Positions 57,128-64,000 of a DNA stretch of 64,000 bases are shown here, piece by piece. Both the position numbers and the translations under genes were made by a program. The notes beneath the pieces were generated by a model. That model was given only the letters and a program-made list of their open reading frames with translations, made no database searches and was not told the origin of the DNA. Each line of letters begins with the position of its first letter. Position 1 is the first letter of the stretch. This stretch comes from Alitta virens (taxonomy: Eukaryota > Annelida > Polychaeta > Phyllodocida > Nereididae): positions 15,200,215-15,264,214 of the forward strand of contig OW028574.1 in the NCBI GenBank assembly GCA_932294295.1, given 5' to 3'.

Positions 57128-58791
57128 TTCAAAATATTCCTTCCAAATTCCTGTAGTGTCAGTTATGAAGAGAGCGCCATGCAGTCATGCCATCATGTTC
57201 GAATTTTGACAATTCCTGAAATTCTTTGCATGGTCTTCTCACAGACAATTCTCTTTTGAGTTCAACCAAACAATGAAACAATTTCTTTCGCAGAAAATAC
57301 ATTCCACTCAACTACTTTCTCCAAAACATTTTTTACATGTCTTAATGTCAAACTGTCTCGCGAACAGGTCATTATTGTCAGTCTTTATGACTCTAAAAAA
57401 GCATTCGACTCATCAAGTCCTGTTTCCATAATTGGTCTTCCACAAATAAATTACAACGTCATTAACATACACTGCGTATGTCCTCCGACTGGGGTCACCA
57501 AGTACTCATTTCAAGGACATGAGCATGTCCATCAGCCAACGTTTCTGACTTTTTATCACTTTTTTAATAGATTTTTCATAATATTAAATTTTTCTTATCA
57601 AACGTTCATGACACTTCAAGTGCAGTGTAGTTGGTACACTTGACACACAATTCAACATTATATATATAAAAATAAGCTGATATATTGCATGAGCATGATC
57701 CGAACAAAGTATTTTAAATACAAGTGTCAATCATATTTTGAATGTAGATAAATATCTATGCGGAGTCCTTTACAAAAAAAGTATTCTAGTTTTTTTTTAT
57801 AAACTTGAACGCTAGCCTTGAGGAGGTTTATTACTGAGATTCCTCATAATTGGGAATACATAATTATGAGATTGTGTGGGCTCATTTCAGAGGTGGTCGT
57901 AAGGAGAGGCTCTGCTGTATTCATTTCCTCTCCGATACTCTAATATAATTTTTTCAGTACGCTATAGAATAGGCCTTTTGATAATCTATTATTAGACCTG
58001 ACAAGGAATAGAAGTCCCAACTTCTTGCCACAAGACAAAACAAATTGGCTTGTAATTATATAATCAATCAAATCCATTGTCTTGAATGACACGCGCGTCA
58101 AAACAAACGGACAAAGAAGACAAAACAATTCCGACCCAATTAACACTGATCGATCGGATTATGTAATACATATCTGTGATGCTGTTAATGCAGTGATAGA
58201 TTAGACTCTATTATACAAAATGTATTCAACCGATTATGTACCGTACACTCATTGTATGAGTCCAAGAACTAACGTTAGCTGTACATAGCTAAATAAAAAT
58301 ACAAACTTGCATTACATAAATACTGTAAATTGAAGTCTCATTAACCTAATTAAAACATTATACAATAGGTGGGGCCCGGACATACATTTCTCTTAATGGG
58401 TGAACGGGATGCAAGCCTATACAGTTATAATTATTTAGACCAAAACATTGCTGTCATTTGCAATCACGCCGATAGTCTTACTCGTCGTTAGGCAGTTTGT
58501 CGGACTAGCCTACATTGGTTCAAGTGGCGGCAGTTAACGCGTGGGGCGTTTTCATGCCAAACTCTGTGATCTGAAGTGTAAAATTGTAACAAAGCACAAA
58601 TGTTCCAAAACTGTGTGTACGAAAAAGGTTATGAATTTCAGTGCATGATTGCATTGATCTGAAGAAATTAGACATAATAATATAATAAGCACAGATCATC
58701 CTTCTAAAAAATAAATGGGGGGTATATATCCCAACCCCCCTTAAATCGACGCCCCTGATGTGGAATATTTAAATTTAATATATATTTATAT

Positions 58792-58823
<32 letters not shown>

Positions 58824-58941
58824 TATAGCCTCAAACTTCCAATGTTCATGCAGTATACAGAACAAAAGTACATTGTAGTTGAAAGATTTTCAGGAAACTG
58901 CCAAGGTGATATATTCTGATTTACTTTTCCTCATTTTTCAG
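57128..58941. other. Upstream region / first intron of the bZIP gene
   Basis: An untranslated first exon is expected because the coding exon begins after an acceptor (TTTTTCAG at 58941), but it was not located. Holds AT-repeats near 58785-58820. Confidence 0.4.
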
Positions 58942-58954
58942 CAGTTGCCGCTAC

Positions 58955-61196
58955 ATGGGTGGAATGGGGGAGAGCGCCGACCCCTCCAGCCACGGCCCAG
59001 GGTCAACCATGCCACCAGGAACAGCCGACCTTATTAATTGCCTCAGTTCCATGGCGTCAAATGACGTCACCGACACGTCAGTCCAAGACGAAAGTTTTGA
59101 CTTGGTCATCGCTTTGGCTATGCTGGATGCAGATTCATTGTCAGACACGGGGGGAGGAGGGGCCGGGGGCGGGGAAGACCTAGTGGCCGGCTACCCTTCC
59201 TCCGTCGACACCGAGTCCCCGGTCAGCACCCCAAGCCCCCACTACCACCCCGCCACCCCTACATACCCCCACCCCAATCACTTCCACTTCCCAGACCCCA
59301 TGCAACAACACAGCCCAATGCAACAGCAACAGCATCCTCACTTATCTTCTCACCATCAACACATTGGGGAACATCAGCCGGATTTCAGCCTCTGCATCAA
59401 ACAGGAAAGTGACACCAGCCAAGACTGTCACGACACCCCAGTGCAGGTCAAACACAGAAGGGGTCCAAGGAGGGTCAGCCAGACTGACCTCAGCCAGGTA
59501 AATACACAGATATACTGACTGACTATAGCCTATTTGGCAGAGTACGTATGCTTGACTAAGCAATCAACAGAAGGATTGATTGGTTTTCCGGAGAACTGAT
59601 TGTATGATTAGTGGAATGACAAGACTAGCCACCTAGTTGACTGACTGACTGACTAAATTGCAGAATGGATGACTAACTACATCTGTCTGACTCACCAGAC
59701 AGGTTCTCAGATTGATTGATGATTGTTTGATTGATTCAGCGTATCTGACTGACTGACTGACTGACTGACACAGCAGAAAACTACTTACTGTGCATGCAGT
59801 AGATATTGCCTAACTGACGCACTGCCACACTGAAACTGACTGATGCAGTGACTTTAATTTTTAACTCCCCATGTTCTATTTTAAACTTTTTTTCAATTTC
59901 TTACAGGACGATGACCCGGACACGGAGCGGAAGGAGAGAAGACGCCAGCAGAACCGCATGGCCGCCAGAAGATGCCGCGAGAGAAAAAAGGTCCAGCGAA
60001 CCGCTATCGTCAAGGTATTTAGAGTAAAAATTCATAGATCACTAATGTCATTGCGGCTTAAATGTCAAATGCTGGAACTATGCATTCCAGGAAAAATAAA
60101 CCATTTAATATGCCTGGTAGGCAATGGTAGCACCTTTCTTTTTTTTCTATTTTTAATATTTTTTAGACACAAGGAAGTAACTTTCATTTGAACATTTCAA
60201 ACCATATGAAAACCTGCGTATTTATTTTTCGAAACTCCCTATAAATATCTACATATCAGAAACTAGTACGTTTCAATAACAGAGAACCATGCGGAAGTTT
60301 CATTCTGGAGTTTTCCAGCTATTAAACCACATGACCGTTTGTCCAGGAGACAATTAAACACGTGACAATTAGCATGGCCCTTGTTGCCTCTGGTGTGAGG
60401 CTCTCTATTAAATTTTGCCCTAGGCTAAAATGCCAATGGGTAATTCTATACGCATGTGCTGTTTATGATATTAAACAAAGGACTGGATTTTCTGAACACG
60501 TGTACTCAGAGTCTCAGATGTATGACAGTCTAAGAACTAGTAGATATCAGTTATATGAACTACTGTGACCAACACTTAGTAAATTAAATTAGAAGTCTTT
60601 GCAGGATTTTGTTAAAACTTCCGAAGTTATTAATTCTATGTTGAATACTGACCTTGCATTATATGTTGTTGGTTGGTGGTCTCAGGATGGTAGTGTATTG
60701 CTTTGAGGATGGTACTTTTTGGACAATTTCATTTCGGATGGTACTGGCCATAATACACGGCTGTAGCTCTTGTCGGCAACTAAGCTCAGTAATAATCAAT
60801 CAATCAATCAATCTATCTATCTATCTATCTATATATCTATCTATCTATCTATCTATCTACCAATCAATCAAGTAGCCCACCAACAAGCCAATCCATCACT
60901 CAGAATCATTTTAGTATCAAAATCCATCACTCAGAATCATTTTAGTATCAACCAATTAATTAATCAGTCAATCATCAACCAAATATCTAATCAATCAATC
61001 ACCCACTAAATCACAAGCTATTGACAAATCGTGTTATGTAGATTAAATCTTTCTACTTTTTATTCTTCAGGAGTATTACGAGTTGGTGAGTGCCAACGCG
61101 GAACTGCAGTCTCGCATTCAAAACCTGGAAGTCGAGAAGAACAGACTCCATGACACTTTGCAGAGACACAGGAGGTCCTGCTCTCTCCAGTTTTAA
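58955..61196 (+). CDS. bZIP transcription factor, Fos/ATF3/JDP2/BATF group
   Basis: Three coding exons: 58955-59497, 59907-60014 and 61071-61196; 258 aa. The first exon encodes an acidic, Ser/Pro/His/Gln-rich activation-type region with TPSP sites and FSLCIKQESD, which contains a sumoylation-type IKQE. The second exon is exactly 108 bp, in phase 0 on both sides, and holds DDDPDTERKERRRQQNRMAA and RRCRERKK, matching the bZIP signature NxxAAxxCR. The third exon has leucines every seventh residue (EYYELVSANAEL, RIQNLEVEKNRL) and ends LQRHRRSC shortly before the stop, like the HRPTC/HEPLC ends of ATF3, JDP2 and BATF. The split between basic region and zipper by a phase-0 intron is typical of that group. 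It should dimerise and bind AP-1/CRE sites in the nucleus. The exact orthologue is unclear because the basic region is divergent. Introns carry GACT and CAAT/TATC microsatellites. An upstream untranslated exon is likely. Confidence 0.9.
60795..60871. repeat. Compound (AATC)n(TATC)n microsatellite in the second bZIP intron
   Basis: CAAT/AATC units pass into TATC units and back to CAAT. A 30-bp tandem pair (CACTCAGAATCATTTTAGTA, twice) follows at 60891-60951. Confidence 0.9.
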
Positions 61197-62887
61197 ATTC
61201 GAGTCCTATTTTGGAAGTTCTTGTGGAGACTAATCTCAGAATTTCAACAACATTCCACAAGTACTTCATTTCAGACTGAGACTGAGACTTTCGTGGTAAT
61301 GTAGGACACGTGCAACCACTGACCAAAGAACTGACACTGACCGTCGATGAGTTGGAAATGACACAACGACTGACACTGAGCGTCGAGTTGAACAAAAGAA
61401 CTGACACGTCAGTGAGTTGACAATGACATTGCATTTGGAATATTAATCTTAACTGACCACTAAGTATAAACTTTGAAAAGAGACAGCTTCAGAGAAGTTG
61501 AAGCTGAAAATGAACTTTTTCGATTTCTGAGTGGTCTATTTTTGGCTTTCGATGTCCCAACTGGAAGAATACTCCAACATGCTTAGAATCTACCTCTTGA
61601 GTGAAAATAACTTGATGTATTTATATTAGATATATTTATATCAGGTGTATATATAGACTGACCTGAAAGCTATGCCAATGATTATTGATTGCCTTCAGTT
61701 TTTGAAATGAAACTTTTTACACGTGTATATATTATATATTGTGCATATTTAACTGCATATATACAGACACATATATGTTACATACATTTCTGCAGTGAAT
61801 CGATATTGGGTCATATGATGTTGGCACTTGGGCCATGAAATTATTTTCGCAGTACATAATTTTTATTTTCTCATTATATTATAAGTCATACTCGAATTTA
61901 AAAAGTGTCATTTCCCAGAAATGTCCGTAAATCAAACATGCTTTCACTGTGGCTAAATTATATTGAAAAGAAAATTTCACAATCAGTTGAATTAACCAAT
62001 TTAAAATCTGAATGGTTTCAATCAATGTATTCAATCATTTGAATTAACCCATTTAAAATCTAAATGGTTTGACACTGAACATTTGTACTAAGTATTATTG
62101 ACATATAATAAGGCATTTCATAAAAGTGTCAAAAATCGTATTGCCCAACAACATTTGGCCGGTTCAATGTGTCGTTAATTGATAAATCGATATTCACTTT
62201 GTCCGAGAGGTCAATGGCCTCACCAGTGGTCACTCTGATTCAGTTGAATTATACTTGACCGACACTGGACTTGATGAATATTTCAGTTTTCTTTTGATCT
62301 CAAAATTGCATTTTATTAACCAAAGAAAAAGAAGTTTTTAATTTGTGTGTGTGTTACCATTAAATTTCAATGCTATACAAACATTTGGACTACTCAGCAT
62401 ATTATATACAGGTCTCTTCTATTGTTTTGTGTACATGCTGTTTATCTTGTGATCTCATGTGTTTGTCCCATGTATTATGCGAGTGCAACATATTTCATTA
62501 TTGATACATGTATGCATTAGTATAATATCCCTGAATTGTTCTCTGTACATGTTAATACTTATCTAGGGCTGTGCAAATATGCTGGGTAATTAGAATCACG
62601 TGTTGACAATGACTCTTTGTTAGTCACGTGATTTAAACAATTGAGGCCTGTCTATCTGATGGCAAAGTCTTGAACAGTTAACAAAATGCATGCATTTTGT
62701 TTACATTTCGTATAAAATTTATACTATTTTATGTTATGAATTATAACCCCACGATGAACACTCGTATTGTCTGGAGAGTGTTATTAGATATGAATCTAAA
62801 AAATAGACATTGGTCCATGACATATTAACGCCCTTTTATAGTTCTTTAAAAAAACGCAATTTCAAAGCATGGCATTGATGGTACATA
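61197..62887 (+). other. 3' region of the bZIP gene
   Basis: Probably mostly 3' untranslated, though no clear AATAAA signal marks an end. 61320-61430 holds three diverged copies of an ACTGACACTGA(C/G)CGTCGA unit. 61985-62075 holds two copies of TTGAATTAACC-ATTTAAAATCT-AATGGTTT. Two CACGTG words lie near 62598 and 62627. Confidence 0.45.
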
Positions 62888-63409
62888 CAGTGGAACCCCA
62901 AAATTAAGATCACCCTTGAGAATCACCAAAAAGCTGTTCAATTGAATTGATCTTTATTTCACAGTTTGAAAAACCGTAATAACATTAATGGGATAAGAGA
63001 GGTGGTCTTAAATGTGCAATCAGTAAAGTTTACTGATGTGAAATATTGATTTCAATGACAATGACAAAGAATTTAGTTCCATAGATAGGCAGAAAAAATA
63101 TCATTTAGCTTATGAAAAATTTCATTATACATGATTTCTATATTGCCCATCATGGGGGGGGGGGGGGGTGACATATCAAAGCATGTGGGCTATTGCACAT
63201 GCCACACAAAGAAAAATAAAGTAGGATCTAGAAAATAAAACATTTACATCAGCACAATTTAGCTTTTCCTAATATATTCTCTTTAGGAATCGCACCTGAG
63301 CTGTCTCGGCAATATCCTTTAATTAAAGTAGAAGAAACGAACAACACCATAATTTTAGAATTTTTCTAAATTATCTTTTAATTGTGGTCTTAATTGTCAG
63401 GTTCCACTG
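62888..63409. mobile_element. 522-bp pogo/Tigger-like MITE with TA target duplication
   Basis: The left end is CAGTGGAACCCCAAAATTAAG and the inverted right end is CAGTGGAACCTGACAATTAA followed by GACCAC. Both are flanked by TA (62886-62887 and 63410-63411). The interior is AT-rich with a 15-bp G-run (63154). No transposase. Confidence 0.8.
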
Positions 63410-63411
63410 TA

Positions 63412-64000
63412 CCAGATCTTCAATGCTTTTGAGTTCACCAGCCATGGAATTTAAATAATTTAATCAAGACGTACATCACTGTCTATCTAATATTTATTTA
63501 TGTCAACAAAAAATAGAAAGAATTCAGGTATTTGGTACATTCAAAAACAATCCATGCTGCCAACCTGCAGATTTTGCATAGAGAGATTCCTGGACCAGTG
63601 TTTTATTATTGTGCAGGTGCCAAGGCGGTTCCAGGTAATTAAACAAGCAGCCTGGTGTTTTCATTTTTTGGAAGCCATTAGCTTAGTCATGTATGTAACA
63701 GCTGGGAGAAATGTTGGCACCTGAGTCAACCTACCTGTCCAAATGATGTTTACCTTTTGTTACATGTTAATTGGCCACTCTTGTTTTGTTTTCACTGACA
63801 TAACCATGATTTGTGACTGTTTCAGAGAAAGATGCATAAATCACCCAATTCATCCTTTTTAACACCAGTTCTTTCAAAATATAGCCACTGTTACACCACA
63901 TTTTCGTATCTGATTTCACGTCATTTCGAAAATATAGGACAGAAATTGTTTTATTTCACAGTAATGCAATACACAATTCCATTTATTAAAGTTTATTAAA
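63412..64000. other. Gene-free stretch to the window end
   Basis: No feature could be supported. A plus-strand frame at 63500-63724 has no recognisable motif. Confidence 0.4.

Overview
The window is nuclear DNA from an animal, most probably a marine invertebrate. Genes have spliceosomal GT..AG introns of about 0.3-3.5 kb, the base composition is AT-rich, and repeats are abundant (hAT, Harbinger, pogo-like and TTAA-type DNA transposons, tRNA-derived SINEs, microsatellites, many poly-C/poly-G runs). The gene set (a Mediator-type KIX protein, a fructosamine-3-kinase, a TRIM-NHL protein, an RBR ubiquitin ligase of the plant DEAH11/12 type, an AP-1/ATF3-type bZIP factor) fits an invertebrate deuterostome or lophotrochozoan. 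The sequence alone does not fix the species.

Layout. (1) 1-8692, minus strand: eight exons of a transcriptional co-regulator that starts with a MED15-type KIX domain and continues, in one open reading frame, into a TAFH/NHR1 domain as in TAF4 and ETO/MTG proteins. Its 3' end lies outside the window. This domain pairing is the most unusual item here. (2) 10732-13588, minus strand: a six-exon fructosamine-3-kinase-family gene (304 aa). (3) 14369-about 17800: a decayed Harbinger/PIF transposon with a frameshifted DDE transposase on the plus strand and a convergent Myb/SANT-like accessory gene on the minus strand; it is followed by a 927-bp hAT element with a perfect 8-bp target duplication. (4) 22353-26445, plus strand: a TATA promoter, a 5' untranslated exon and an intronless coding exon for a TRIM-NHL protein (662 aa). 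(5) 26.5-35.4 kb: gene-poor DNA with SINEs, microsatellites and two islands that look like enhancers. (6) 35523-38711, minus strand: a single-exon 1062-aa protein with a C-terminal RING-IBR-RING, probably with 5' untranslated exons reaching to about 42.1 kb. A decayed, internally deleted second copy lies just upstream at 38.9-39.4 kb, and a Harbinger MITE and a LINE fragment lie in the 5' intron. (7) 42.5-58.9 kb: gene-poor, dense in transposon relics, with some promoter-like clusters. (8) 58955-61196, plus strand: a three-exon bZIP gene (258 aa) whose basic region is on an exon of exactly 108 bp, as in the Fos/ATF3/JDP2/BATF group. The rest of the window is its 3' flank with a pogo-like MITE.

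The genes are not visibly co-regulated. They are independent loci: two transcription regulators, one metabolic repair kinase, two ubiquitin-ligase-type proteins, and mobile DNA. Exon boundaries were assigned by reading splice signals and checking that codon phases join. The only full-length exact checks are phase consistency and total codon counts.
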